NCBI GenBank assembly: GCA_034044135.1
Contig: CP139021.1
Span: 1,565,635-1,629,634, forward strand
DNA length: 64,000 nt
From: Flammeovirgaceae bacterium SG7u.111
GTDB lineage: Bacteria > Bacteroidota > Bacteroidia > Cytophagales > Flammeovirgaceae
Reading direction: 5' to 3'
How positions within the stretch are numbered: position 1 is the stretch's first letter; each line of letters opens with the position of its first letter. A program made the position numbers and the translations under genes. The notes beneath the pieces were generated by a model. That model saw only the letters and a list, made by a program, of their open reading frames with translations, made no database searches and had not been told where the DNA came from. Positions 1-9,594 of this stretch are shown here, piece after piece.

Positions 1-177
1 GTAGAACAGGAAGTAAGTCACTAAATTGAGATAGAAAATTCATCGTTTTTTGAATACAAAGATAAGCGTTCAAGTAAATTCATAAAGAGCCTAAGAATTA
101 GAGTAGTGGTTGCCTTCATGGTTTTGCATTGATTTATCGGCTTGGCTTTTTTGATTTTAACCAAATGAAGTGATGTT

Positions 178-1908
178 TTAATCGACTAATTTTTTAATTG
201 TTGGATCATTAGTCATATCAATGGCTTGCTCGCCGGTAATGTCTTTTATGGTGGGGTCTGCTCCTTTGGAAAGCAGATATTTTACTATTTCTGTCTGTTT
301 GGAAAGGCATGCAAAATGGAGGGCCGTTCTTCCATCATTATTCGTCTTATTTACGTCAACACCAGCCTCGATGAGGTACTTTATGGTTTCCAGTTTTCCA
401 GAAAGTATGGCTGATTGGAGCGTCGTCATTCCATAGTATCTTTCGATGGTATGTACATTGGCACCAGCATCTACCAATTGTGTTAGGACTCCCATATTTC
501 CCTTGGATGCTGCAATATGGATAAGCGGTTGGTCATTGGTACTAGGTGTATTTATATTTGCTCCTGCAGCTATGAGTAGTTTCACCATTTCTGGCTTGCT
601 TTCATTTACAGCTATGTACAAAGGTGTTTCCCTATTTTCATCTGCGGCGTCGATATCTGCCCCCTCTTTAATCAAATAACTAACCACCTCAGCTTGCCCA
701 TTTTCCATGGCTGCGTATAGAGGAGTTTGCTTGCCCCTCCTTGGCGTGTCGATATTCGCACCTGATTTAAACAAGTATTGTGCAATTGCCAGATGGCCCT
801 TTTCTGAAGCTTTGAAAAGAGGTGTTTCTCCATGCATATTTTGTTTATTTACATCGGCACCTTTTTGAATCAAAAGTTGAACTACCTCTAAGTGATTGTG
901 CTGTGCTGCAACAAAAAGAGGAGTGTTATCAAATAAATCGACTTGGTCTACCGGTGATTGGTAAGCTAACAATAGCTTGGAAATTTCTACATGCCCTTTT
1001 TCTGCTGCAAGTATCAACGCGGTCCTTTCCTCTTTGTATTTGAGAAGAACATCTGCCCCCTTTGTTAGCAATAGGTTGACCACCTCGGTTTGGTTTTCAA
1101 AAATGGCATTGTAAAGCGTTGTTTCGCCCAATTTATCTATCTTATTGATATCGGCTCCAGCAGCTATCAATATTTCCATTATTTCTAGATGGTTGTTATA
1201 AGCTGCTGCAAAAAGAGGAAATACACCACTTTTACCTGCTAAATTTACCGATGCCCCTTTGGAAAGTAAGTATTCGACTATGGGTTTGTAACCTTGTCTG
1301 GCAGCCATACAAAGGGGGCTAATTTGAGCTACCTGATTAATATCAGCCCCTGCATTAATCAGTAATTCAACTATTGCTAGGTCATTCTGCTCTACTGCCA
1401 TCAAGAGAGGTGTATAAATACCCTCGATAACATAATTGATCTTTGCCCCTTTTGATAGCATTAATTCAATAACCTCTTTATAACCTCTATCAACTGCAAA
1501 AAATAGTGGCTTGTATCTATTGTCTATTGGCTTGTTCACATCCGAACCTGCCATAATCAGCATCTTGGCCATTGCCTCATGTTCACTTTTCAATGCAATG
1601 GTCAGGGGAGTAAAACCATCCTTATTTATTTTGTCAATTTCAGCTCCTGATTCAAGCAAATATTCGATTATCGTTAGATGACCTTTGGAGGATGCCCAAT
1701 GTAGGGAAGTGTTTTGAAGATCATCTTCATAATTGATATTGGCTCCATTCTTAACCAACTTTTTAATGACCATAATGTCAGGGTCATCTTTTTTCACTTC
1801 CTTAATCAACCGAACGTGTATGGAATCTTTTGAAATGCAGCTAACTGTAAACAAGAATAGCGCTGAAAAGGTGAATAGGGCGGTAATAGACTTTTTGTAT
1901 AAATGCAT
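178..1908 (-). CDS. Ankyrin-repeat lipoprotein
   Basis: This is a 576-residue protein made almost entirely of ankyrin repeats (about sixteen, from residue 45 to the end). Each repeat carries the usual TPL or TAL, hydrophobic helix and LL..GA pattern, with G-A-D/N-I/V-N linkers. I start it at the ATG at 1908 because the residues that follow form a lipoprotein signal peptide (basic MHLYKK, a hydrophobic stretch, then a Cys in VSC). A longer frame to 1956 exists but would put 16 polar residues ahead of that signal. Ankyrin repeats bind other proteins; the partner cannot be read from the sequence. It is probably anchored in the periplasm or outer membrane. There is no operon partner: the next gene upstream on the same strand is about 250 bases away. 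Confidence 0.85.
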   Translation of the reverse strand: MHLYKKSITALFTFSALFLFTVSCISKDSIHVRLIKEVKKDDPDIMVIKKLVKNGANINYEDDLQNTSLHWASSKGHLTIIEYLLESGAEIDKINKDGFTPLTIALKSEHEAMAKMLIMAGSDVNKPIDNRYKPLFFAVDRGYKEVIELMLSKGAKINYVIEGIYTPLLMAVEQNDLAIVELLINAGADINQVAQISPLCMAARQGYKPIVEYLLSKGASVNLAGKSGVFPLFAAAYNNHLEIMEILIAAGADINKIDKLGETTLYNAIFENQTEVVNLLLTKGADVLLKYKEERTALILAAEKGHVEISKLLLAYQSPVDQVDLFDNTPLFVAAQHNHLEVVQLLIQKGADVNKQNMHGETPLFKASEKGHLAIAQYLFKSGANIDTPRRGKQTPLYAAMENGQAEVVSYLIKEGADIDAADENRETPLYIAVNESKPEMVKLLIAAGANINTPSTNDQPLIHIAASKGNMGVLTQLVDAGANVHTIERYYGMTTLQSAILSGKLETIKYLIEAGVDVNKTNNDGRTALHFACLSKQTEIVKYLLSKGADPTIKDITGEQAIDMTNDPTIKKLVD

Positions 1909-2155
1909 CTGAAATATTGACAAAGCTGTTTGGTAGTTGGAAAATGCTTGGCACATTTATCTTGTTATTGGTGATTTTCCTGATTACAAAATTATGTTTT
2001 TTCTTTATATTAAATAACGAGCTTATGAGCTTGCGTACCTATAAAATAATTTAGTATTGAGAATCAGGTTTTTATGTATGGATGAATTATTTTTGAGCAA
2101 GCACTTGGAAACTCTCGACCTCACTTTGTGGCAATGTCGGTAATTAAACATTCTC

Positions 2156-2566
2156 CTACCTATCCTTCAGCCTATAGCCAAACCTAATCGAGCTCCAGTC
2201 CTGGTTGATAGAAGCAACTTTCGAGTCTACCAAGCCCGTGGTGAGGGTGAAATTGCGGACATGGTGTTGGTTGATGTCGGTTGGGATACTAGAGCCTCCT
2301 TTGGGGTAGCTAACCCAAAACATCCCCGTTTTTTTGAGTGCAGATTTATACTGGGGTACTATCTTTTCCAGCTCGGAAAAGCTGGTCACAAACAGGTGGA
2401 TAAAGTCAGCCGATTCGGGCACAATTTCCTCCAATTCTTCCAAGTCGTCAGGCAAACCGTCGAGCATGCCAAAGTAATAGTCAGGCTGATTGTAAAAAAG
2501 CAGCTTAAAGCCTTTTTTGTACCCTAGCTTTTTGGTGAGAGGCGTTTTGGAATAGTCTGATGCCAT
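2156..2566 (-). CDS. DUF3052-like protein
   Basis: This is a soluble protein of about 136 residues. It begins MASDYSKTPL and contains a K-LG-K-G- start, a middle acidic stretch (LEELEEIV) and a D-I-H-LF segment followed by GMFWVSYPKG. That layout matches the DUF3052 family, whose function is unknown and whose fold has been compared with methyltransferase-like or nucleotide-binding domains. The start at 2566 is chosen over 2587 because conserved family members begin at this point. It lies 17 bases after the stop of the protease-like lipoprotein gene, so the two are probably co-transcribed. Confidence 0.7.
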   Translation of the reverse strand: MASDYSKTPLTKKLGYKKGFKLLFYNQPDYYFGMLDGLPDDLEELEEIVPESADFIHLFVTSFSELEKIVPQYKSALKKTGMFWVSYPKGGSSIPTDINQHHVRNFTLTTGLVDSKVASINQDWSSIRFGYRLKDR

Positions 2567-2583
2567 GGCTGAATCTTGTTTTA

Positions 2584-3489
2584 TCAAATTTCTGAGTATT
2601 CTAACTTCATCAATTGATTCGGTTTAAGATATATATATTCTCTTTTAGGGTCTATTATGATATTAAACCTCTTCAATAAATCACCACCCAATACACTTAC
2701 CTGTTGTCTGCCAATTGATCCTTCAAAAAAACCAACAGGTATATTTTTAAAATCAACTGTACCTATTGAAAACTTGGGCAATTTTCCTTTTTTCGATTTT
2801 AAGATATTTCCATAGGAATCTTTCAATTCTTTTTCAGCTTTAATTTCTATTCGTTCGCTTATTTTACTTTCAGCTGTAAACTTATCATCAAATAAGATGG
2901 TTCCTCCATAGCCCGAGTGAATAAGAAAACGATTGAGATAACTATCACTTTCAATTGAGCTTACGCCTTCAATAAACATAAATTCATTTTCAAAAATCAA
3001 AGATGTTTTTAAATAATCCTTAGCTTGTTCTGGGAGTGTTTGGTGTATAGTTATTTCACTTTTATCAAAATTGATTTCTATAGCATTTCCTTCGAATAGG
3101 TCTGGCCCAAACTTTCCATCTGTAGCCGGCCCTGAATTTTCATTTTCCCATATTGGAATGCTATCCCATTGTAAATTGCCTATATCTAATTTATTGTTTT
3201 TACTATACCTAGAAGTGGCATTTCCTCCCCAACTGTTTACTTCATCTGTATGATCCCAAGTTATATTCAGCCGTTTTGTAGCTTTCTTGGTCAAGGTCAT
3301 TGAGCTTGCCGCTGTATGAAACATTAAATCAACGGTGTCGCTCTTGTTTAAAATAGCCTCTATAGAAAGGTTGTTATGTTCGGTTAAAACAAAGGGAATA
3401 GTAGTGCCCCCATTGTCTTCTTGTATTTTCGGTTTTTGACAAGAATAGAGTAAAATACCAACTAATAATATTCCTAATTTACCAATCAT
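2584..3489 (-). CDS. Degenerate retropepsin/pepsin-like lipoprotein
   Basis: This is a 301-residue lipoprotein: MIGKLGILLVGILLYSC gives a lipobox Cys at residue 17, which is why the start is set at 3489. It resembles the two-lobed aspartic proteases common in Bacteroidota. There is an N-lobe motif followed by WGG, a C-lobe motif followed by GT, and a late SVLGGDLLKRFNIIID stretch typical of clan AA C-terminal lobes. Both catalytic positions differ: the N-lobe reads FHTAAS and the C-lobe reads IHSGYGG where active enzymes have D-T/S-G. It is therefore probably catalytically dead, or uses another chemistry. It is followed 17 bases later by the DUF3052-like gene. The family call is moderately sure; the function is unknown. 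Confidence 0.65.
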   Translation of the reverse strand: MIGKLGILLVGILLYSCQKPKIQEDNGGTTIPFVLTEHNNLSIEAILNKSDTVDLMFHTAASSMTLTKKATKRLNITWDHTDEVNSWGGNATSRYSKNNKLDIGNLQWDSIPIWENENSGPATDGKFGPDLFEGNAIEINFDKSEITIHQTLPEQAKDYLKTSLIFENEFMFIEGVSSIESDSYLNRFLIHSGYGGTILFDDKFTAESKISERIEIKAEKELKDSYGNILKSKKGKLPKFSIGTVDFKNIPVGFFEGSIGRQQVSVLGGDLLKRFNIIIDPKREYIYLKPNQLMKLEYSEI

Positions 3490-3568
3490 CTTTGTTCTAA
3501 TTTGTGGTTTTGTGCATGCGGCTTGAGAATGGTGAATATAACGCAAGAAGTTGAACAAAGAACAAAAA

Positions 3569-3595
3569 AACTCCAAGGGATTCCCCCTTGGAGTT
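3569..3595 (-). terminator. Intrinsic terminator of the lyase gene
   Basis: Eleven-base perfect arms (3569-3579 and 3585-3595) flank a 5-base loop. On the minus strand they are followed by a run of seven T. It sits 43 bases past the stop of the alginate-lyase-like gene. Confidence 0.85.
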
Positions 3596-3637
3596 AAAGT
3601 TTGAATTTTCGGGAAATAAAACTAATCAGTATAGTGC

Positions 3638-6487
3638 TTAGTTTAGAATAAGCTTTTGACGATTGATATTTGTATTTTCTAATTCAATAAAATACATGCC
3701 TTTCGTCAGACCTTGCAAGTTTAATTGCAGATTTCGCATACCTTGTACTACTTTTTGGGTAAATACTTTTTTGCCTGTTAGGTTATAAATATTAATTCTA
3801 TCATCTTGAATTAAAGTAGGTAAGGATACATTCAACTCTGAAATGGTAGGGTTCGGATAAACTACAAAATCTTCACTAGCTAGTGGGTCTGATAAGCTAG
3901 GTTTTGATACAGCCGCAAATCTTGATGCAGCTCCACCGTCTTCTACCAAACTCATACTTAACACTGCCATCTCGCCATACGCATCTCTTGCCTCATCATT
4001 TTTACCATCTTTAAACTGGCTTAAGAATACGGATGATTGAGTATAACAACCTAACTTGAAGTACCCAATGCTATAAGGTACGTCCCATGAAAAATAGAAA
4101 TCGCCACTACCATCTGTTCTATCTAAGTTTATAATATCTACTTCCATGTCTTTGCCATCACGAGCAGGAATATTTACCGAGACCCTTAAACGCTCACCTA
4201 AAGCATAGTCTACTGAATTGCCTTTGGTGTTGTAATCTTCATTATATACTATATATAAACCATCACTTGAATGGTACTGTACACGTAATGCCTCGTCACC
4301 TGCTGTAGAACCAGTACCTCCTTTTACTTGTACCACACTGATTTCTGGTTTCTCAACTGGTAAGTGCGTCACAATTAAATCAGCCGTTAAAGATTGCTCA
4401 TTATTGAATGACCACTCCCCATCTTCACCATTATAGCGCTGTCTTAATTCGCAACGAGGATAGCCTGAGTTTTCGGTAGTTACCCCTGCACAATGCGCTC
4501 TAAATACTACGGCATCAAAAGTTTGAGATGAACCAATAACATTAAATGAACGCACTTCAAAGTAATCTGCTAATTCATAGCCAATTAAGTTGCCATCTTT
4601 AATTTCCTCTGGATCTCTCAGTCTATCATCATAATTGGTGATTTCAACGGGGCTGTTGCTGTCATCACCATCTTCGTTGAATGGTAAAGTCAATTTCCAT
4701 CTATCTAGACTTGGTAATATGTCGGAAGGAACATCAGCATTACCACTTCCTGAACTTTTGTAAGTAGCTGTTACGCTTACATTTGCCGAAGGCATAGTTA
4801 CATTGGTAGAGGAGGAATTTATATTGGATAGGTAAGAAGTATTACCCGTCCATTTATCAAATACTTGCCCCGAAGGAGCTGCGTCTGCAGAAATAGAAAC
4901 ACTAGCTCCAGCTGCATAGCTACCATCGCCTGAGCCACTGTTTACAGTCAACTGATAAGTAGTTGGGTTAGTCCCTCCTGATAATGCCCATAATTCAAAG
5001 TCATCAAATCTGCCCTCTGCACTATAATAAGCACCGTAAATAGTGATGCTGCTTGCGCCACCTGAGTTAAAAGTTACTTCTAACTGAGTCCAGTCGCTAT
5101 TGCTACCAGTGGTGGAATAATCGCTACTGCCTACTTTTGCACCTATTTGCCCACTACCTGTAAGGTAAGCAGTTAATCTATAATTGCTATTGGGAGTCAC
5201 GCTTACAGTTTGTTCAAATCCGCCTCCTGAGCCACTCACTTTAGCCGCCTTTGAACCTGAATTAGCAACGCCTGAAATTGCCGAAGGGTCGCTATCGCTC
5301 CAACCACTCCAATCACTTTCAAAGCCAGGGTTATCCAATGTCACTGGTACTGGATTCCCTACCACATCCTTGTAAGTAGCTGTTACGCCGATATTGCTAC
5401 TAGGCATGGTTACGGAAGTAGATGCATTATTTACATTGGCTAAGTGGCTTACATCTCCTGTCCATTGGTCAAACTCCTGACCTGATGGGGCAGCATTGGC
5501 GGAAATGCTTACATTAGTACCTTCAGTATAGTGACCATCACCCGATCCATTAGTTACTGTTAATGTATATTCAGTTACAGGTCCATTGCTTTCATACCCC
5601 CAAACTTCTACTTCTGAGAGGCTAGTCCATCCATTTCCACTTGAATTGCCATAGCCTGTAATTCGTACATATTGCGCAGTTGTATTACCAAAATCAATGG
5701 TTTCAAAGTCAGCTGTAGTTCCTGAACTAGTAGTTTGCGGTACGATGGTGGTATAATTTGTTCCATCTGAAGAAACAGCAACTGAATAATAAGTACCACG
5801 GGTATCACCTTTGAAGAAGGCGATTTTCAAGAAATCGATTACATGAGTACTCCCTAGATTTAAATCTATGTTATGAGTACCTTGTGCTGACCATCGAGTA
5901 TCAAGATTGTCATCAGTTGCATTCTCCTTACCATTGCCTATTTGCTCTCCACTGGCAGTGCTAGACAGTACTGGAATGTTAACCGATTCTGCTGAACCTT
6001 CATAGGCAAATACCTCAACCTCAGCTAATGATAAAGCATTGGTGTCATCTAATTGAACTTTAATAGTGTTACCTGATGCTCCATCTGCATTTACTGTAAT
6101 AGATGGGTCGGGATAAGAAGTAAAAGATTGGGAAAAAGTAGTGTTGCCACTGCTATTAATAACAGATACGGTAAAATTGGTCAATCTGTCTTGGCAGCAC
6201 GAATTGGTTCTGTTAAATAGGTTGATATTCCCTATACTTTGAGTAGTCCCTAAGTCCACTTGCCACCAAGGGTTAGCTTCATTGGCTGTGTGTGTTACTG
6301 AACCATTAGCCCAGCTACCACTGGTATTGCCATCAATAGCACGAGCTGCCGCACCACTATATGCTGTAGATGATTGTGTAGCTGTACCATTTAAAGCTAA
6401 GTTAACTTCGCCTGCCTGTGCAAATATATTCTGCCAGCAGAATATAACTATTAGTAATGATAGTAATAAAGGTTTTTTCATGTTCAT
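3638..6487 (-). CDS. Modular PL7-family alginate-lyase-like protein, T9SS-secreted
   Basis: This 949-residue secreted protein reads, in order: a signal peptide (1-23, ending FAQA); two F5/8-type-C (discoidin-like) binding domains (about 28-165 and 170-298); an InlB-type divergent repeat (about 304-372); a CBM-like jelly roll (about 380-500); a second divergent repeat (about 505-575); an alginate-lyase-2 (PL7-like) catalytic domain (about 585-850); and a T9SS type A sorting domain (about 870-949, with VYPNPT and the final KLILN). PL7 landmarks include RCELRQR (family R-x-ELR) and YFKLGCYTQS (family YFKxGxYxQ). The usual Q-I/V-H motif reads QVK, so the catalytic His is not where expected. The likely substrate is alginate or a related polyuronate, cleaved outside the cell or on its surface. 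It is monocistronic with its own terminator. Confidence 0.85.
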   Translation of the reverse strand: MNMKKPLLLSLLIVIFCWQNIFAQAGEVNLALNGTATQSSTAYSGAAARAIDGNTSGSWANGSVTHTANEANPWWQVDLGTTQSIGNINLFNRTNSCCQDRLTNFTVSVINSSGNTTFSQSFTSYPDPSITVNADGASGNTIKVQLDDTNALSLAEVEVFAYEGSAESVNIPVLSSTASGEQIGNGKENATDDNLDTRWSAQGTHNIDLNLGSTHVIDFLKIAFFKGDTRGTYYSVAVSSDGTNYTTIVPQTTSSGTTADFETIDFGNTTAQYVRITGYGNSSGNGWTSLSEVEVWGYESNGPVTEYTLTVTNGSGDGHYTEGTNVSISANAAPSGQEFDQWTGDVSHLANVNNASTSVTMPSSNIGVTATYKDVVGNPVPVTLDNPGFESDWSGWSDSDPSAISGVANSGSKAAKVSGSGGGFEQTVSVTPNSNYRLTAYLTGSGQIGAKVGSSDYSTTGSNSDWTQLEVTFNSGGASSITIYGAYYSAEGRFDDFELWALSGGTNPTTYQLTVNSGSGDGSYAAGASVSISADAAPSGQVFDKWTGNTSYLSNINSSSTNVTMPSANVSVTATYKSSGSGNADVPSDILPSLDRWKLTLPFNEDGDDSNSPVEITNYDDRLRDPEEIKDGNLIGYELADYFEVRSFNVIGSSQTFDAVVFRAHCAGVTTENSGYPRCELRQRYNGEDGEWSFNNEQSLTADLIVTHLPVEKPEISVVQVKGGTGSTAGDEALRVQYHSSDGLYIVYNEDYNTKGNSVDYALGERLRVSVNIPARDGKDMEVDIINLDRTDGSGDFYFSWDVPYSIGYFKLGCYTQSSVFLSQFKDGKNDEARDAYGEMAVLSMSLVEDGGAASRFAAVSKPSLSDPLASEDFVVYPNPTISELNVSLPTLIQDDRINIYNLTGKKVFTQKVVQGMRNLQLNLQGLTKGMYFIELENTNINRQKLILN

Positions 6488-7187
6488 ATTTATTTATAGT
6501 TTATAATAGAATTTAAAATCGAGGGTGCATAGTAATGAGTACTGCATTGTTAAAACAGAACCTTTCCTTATTAAAAAGAAGATAAATGGGGCTACAAATA
6601 GCTAGTTCATAAGTGACCAATACTTGTGATATGAATAGCTTGACCTAGATGCTTCTAGGGGGATTTGGGATAGAGCCTTTTTCATTTTCTATTTAAATTG
6701 TTGTAGTAAAATTGATTTTATAAAACGCTGAATTTTGTTCGCCAAAACTGGATGCCTAGCCGCTGGTCAACTGGAAGTTGGTTGGAAGGGTGCTGGTAAG
6801 TGGTTAACCAATTATACTAGAATAATAATTACGATCCAAGCTTTTTTTAAAAAAAGGATTCATAAATACCATTAATACAAAAAGGAAGGATATGGGGATG
6901 ACTATTCTGTCTCTCAACTTTAATTTTTTTAACTATATGAAAAACAGTTACATAGATACAGGTTGTGATTACATCTGCTAGTGTTTGGGTGGCTTGTTTA
7001 TCGTTCGGCTTCCTAGTTGGTCAATACTTATATTTATAGACCTTGTAAATTTTGACCTTATTTTAGCTGCCACTAAACAGATCAATAAAAAAATGTATAT
7101 AAAATAAATCTTATGCACTTTCCTTTCCATGAGATGTGCTCTTGCTCTTTCATATAGTGGAGCTGAAGAGTATTCAGATGAGTTTTT

Positions 7188-7352
7188 CTATTTCCCTAAA
7201 AGTTGTTCGTTGCTATAATGCTTGGAACTACCATGCTCTTTTAGCCAATCCAATTCGTTAACCCACTTTTTTTTATGTGTAAAATCTGCTTTATTGCCCT
7301 CATAAAGAAAGATACTGACCAATTTTATGCATATCCAAAATGAAAAGAAGAA
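7188..7352 (-). pseudogene. Possible degraded gene fragment
   Basis: The minus strand is open for about 55 codons and ends in TAG at 7188, with no ATG. The reading has a hydrophobic start (SFWICIKLVSIFLY) and a polar, lysine-rich end (KKKWVNELDWLKEHG). This composition looks like real protein rather than noise, but I do not recognise the family. It may be the 3' end of a lost gene. Confidence 0.2.
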
Positions 7353-7493
7353 ATGTTATGTCACTGGGAAATAGATAAACTAGCTCCATTGATAACAGGA
7401 GGGCAAATAGGTTTTGCACCACATATGGATATGGGCAGCTCGTTACCGAGGTTGCATGTTTCGGTGTTGGTGGAAGAATTAGGTGATATTTAA
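7353..7493 (+). pseudogene. Possible small ORF or gene remnant
   Basis: This is a 46-codon open frame from ATG to TAA, with no clear ribosome-binding site. Part of the product (LAPLITGGQIGFAPHMDMGS) reads like an internal segment of a larger enzyme. The family is not recognised. It may be a decayed fragment, or chance. Confidence 0.2.
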
Positions 7494-7578
7494 CACAACA
7501 CGTCCATAGTTGAAATACAAGCTAGTAACAACAGTGAATTTTGCTTTTGTAACTCACACTGAACTGTTTTTAAAAGTC

Positions 7579-7613
7579 GTTTGTGTATGGGACATTTGGT
7601 TCCATACACAAAC
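7579..7613 (-). terminator. Terminator of the M14 peptidase gene
   Basis: Perfect 12-base arms (7579-7590 and 7602-7613) surround an 11-base loop. On the minus strand they are followed by GACTTTTAAAAA. It lies 22 bases beyond the peptidase stop. Confidence 0.7.
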
Positions 7614-7634
7614 CACGGTTCTTACATTCTTACC

Positions 7635-8897
7635 TTACTTGTACTCTTCCAACATAATTTTCATCATTTGCTCTGCGGATACTTTTGCCTTTTCCTTTAT
7701 AAAATCTCGTGGAGTGTTATCGCCTATTTCAAAAACAAGTGCCTCTGCCCCAAATTCTACAAAGAAAAAATTTCTAGAAACCCATGTAGGCTCTAGGCGT
7801 TTGGTGGGTTTTACATTAGGTTGGTAACCTGGTATTTCGGTTTCAACTCCTGTGAGCCATTTTGTGGTAAACCCGGTTAAGTTGCTAGAAGCTGTATCGG
7901 GCAGGGTATAATATATATCGTCCCATGTAGAATGGAAATCTATGGCAAAGTAAAATTTACCCTTTCCATTTTTGGTTTTCTTGTGCATAAAATCCTTTAC
8001 TGCCGAGGTTTCGGGCTGGTTAAAATCAGACCAATCTCTATTAAGATCGATGCCACCAATGTTATGCCTCCAATGGCCATTGTCTACGCCGTCGGGGTTC
8101 ATCAGCGGGACAACGTATATGTCGTATTTCTTCCTGAATTTTTTTGCCAGTTTTGTATCTACCGTCAGGTTCTCGACAAAAGATTTCATGGATAGGTAGC
8201 CAGTGACCTCTGGGGGGTGTTGTCTCGAAATCACGAGGATCATTTTTTTGTCTTTGCCACTGCCGATATGCATGCATTTTATCGGTCTTCCCTGTCTACT
8301 TTTTCCTATCTCTTCCGCAGAGATAAATGATGCTTTGCTCATCTCATCTATCCAGCCAAATACATGCTTGCTGGTTTGGAGCTCCTGGGCGGCTACCCAA
8401 AGTGTATCCGAGCTGGCATCCAAATGTAGCACGGCCGCTTCCGATTGGGAACTACCGCCAAACTTTTCTCCACCTTTTCCTATTTCATGGACTTTGGTGG
8501 AATCTAATAAAGACCAGTTAATGCCATCTTTGCTCAGTTTTGGATAATAGCGGTGTTTTCCGTTCTGATAAGTGAGCTTCACCACTACCTCTTCAGGTGC
8601 ATCGCTCCAAACTTTGAAAGCGTACCACGCACTGGAATTGATTGGGACATTTTCCGCAGAGATAACAGCGATGAGCGTATCGTTTTCCCCTTCTATGATG
8701 CCGTTTAATCGACCGCCCTGAAAGTCGTTGGAAAAGTACACGCCCTTTTTCACTTCAACAATCCCTTTCCATTGCGGAATAGTAGGCCTTGAAGTAGTGA
8801 TGGGAACATTTGAGATAGGGGCTTGCCCTTTGTATTTTGCTTCTTGAGCAAATGCAACAGACGAGATCGTCAAAAAGAAGATAATTAAATATTTCAT
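7635..8897 (-). CDS. Secreted M14-family zinc carboxypeptidase
   Basis: This is a 420-residue exported peptidase. A signal peptide (residues 1-17, cut after AFA) is followed by an N-terminal beta-rich domain of about 170 residues and then an M14 catalytic domain. Zinc ligands can be placed: H and E in RQHPPEVTG (family HPGE) and a later His in AIDFHSTWDD. The substrate-binding region reads NPDGVDNGHWRHN...DLNRDW, and the catalytic Glu is in LVFEIGD. The enzyme would remove C-terminal amino acids from peptides in the periplasm or outside the cell. It is monocistronic with its own terminator. Confidence 0.9.
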   Translation of the reverse strand: MKYLIIFFLTISSVAFAQEAKYKGQAPISNVPITTSRPTIPQWKGIVEVKKGVYFSNDFQGGRLNGIIEGENDTLIAVISAENVPINSSAWYAFKVWSDAPEEVVVKLTYQNGKHRYYPKLSKDGINWSLLDSTKVHEIGKGGEKFGGSSQSEAAVLHLDASSDTLWVAAQELQTSKHVFGWIDEMSKASFISAEEIGKSRQGRPIKCMHIGSGKDKKMILVISRQHPPEVTGYLSMKSFVENLTVDTKLAKKFRKKYDIYVVPLMNPDGVDNGHWRHNIGGIDLNRDWSDFNQPETSAVKDFMHKKTKNGKGKFYFAIDFHSTWDDIYYTLPDTASSNLTGFTTKWLTGVETEIPGYQPNVKPTKRLEPTWVSRNFFFVEFGAEALVFEIGDNTPRDFIKEKAKVSAEQMMKIMLEEYK

Positions 8898-8998
8898 AGT
8901 AGTGGTTGTGGTTGAATGAATGTGAACTTAAAAATAATAATAATTACCTGTAAACGACCTATAAGGTGAAAATCCATCATCAGAGAGAGGCTTTTTAC

Positions 8999-9475
8999 CT
9001 AATTCCCTGCCCTAGTGGAGTGCATCATTTTCAGTTTCCATCCATCTTTTGTTTTTATAGCCAATGCGCTTTCCAACCATTGGGCTTTCCCTACTAAGGT
9101 ATCGGCACGGGTAAATTCAGCATAATTATGATAGGCAATTTGAATGGATTCCCCATATTTATCTATGGAAATATAGTCCATTCTGTTTATTCTCTTAGCC
9201 CTATCAGTTCTGGCAAGTTGTTTACGCATATAGGCTTTTATACGGTCGTTGTCCCAGATTTTTCCTTGCTCTAGTATGATAAAATCATCGGTATGGTATT
9301 TACTGATTTTAGTAGAATCTACACCGGCCCACAGATCATCAAAAGCCCCTTGGATAAGGTCTTTCGCTATTTGTGTTTCTTCTGTATTTATTGGTTCCTG
9401 ACTTTTGTTGTTTTCTTGAGCTTGGCAAGCAGCCAATAAAAGTGTGATGAACAGTATGCTTTTTATTGATTTCAT
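8999..9475 (-). CDS. SnoaL/DUF4440-like (NTF2 fold) lipoprotein
   Basis: This is a 158-residue lipoprotein whose signal ends LLLAAC, with the Cys at residue 17. The mature part has the NTF2-like layout of DUF4440/SnoaL proteins: an initial helix (QIAKDLIQGAFDDLWAG), then YHTDDFIILEQGKIWDNDRI, and a final strand pair ending DGWKLKMMHSTR. Members include small enzymes and binding proteins, so the role is not predictable. It stands alone. Confidence 0.75.
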   Translation of the reverse strand: MKSIKSILFITLLLAACQAQENNKSQEPINTEETQIAKDLIQGAFDDLWAGVDSTKISKYHTDDFIILEQGKIWDNDRIKAYMRKQLARTDRAKRINRMDYISIDKYGESIQIAYHNYAEFTRADTLVGKAQWLESALAIKTKDGWKLKMMHSTRAGN

Positions 9476-9594
9476 TTTTTTCTTGATGTTGTGGAATAGC
9501 TGTTTTACTATAATATCCTAAATATAGTAAGGAGAATGGTTTTCAGGGAAGGAAGTTCAGTAAACAGGGTTGTCAAACGGTTGGCGGCAGGTAT

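Larger units (their letters stand above)
6488..7634. other. Long AT-rich gap with possible gene remnants
   Basis: This is about 1.15 kb without a convincing intact gene. It holds the upstream region of the lyase gene at its left end, two short coding-like stretches (listed separately at 7188-7352 and 7353-7493) and the terminator of the M14 peptidase at its right end. I see no RNA gene in it. Confidence 0.5.
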
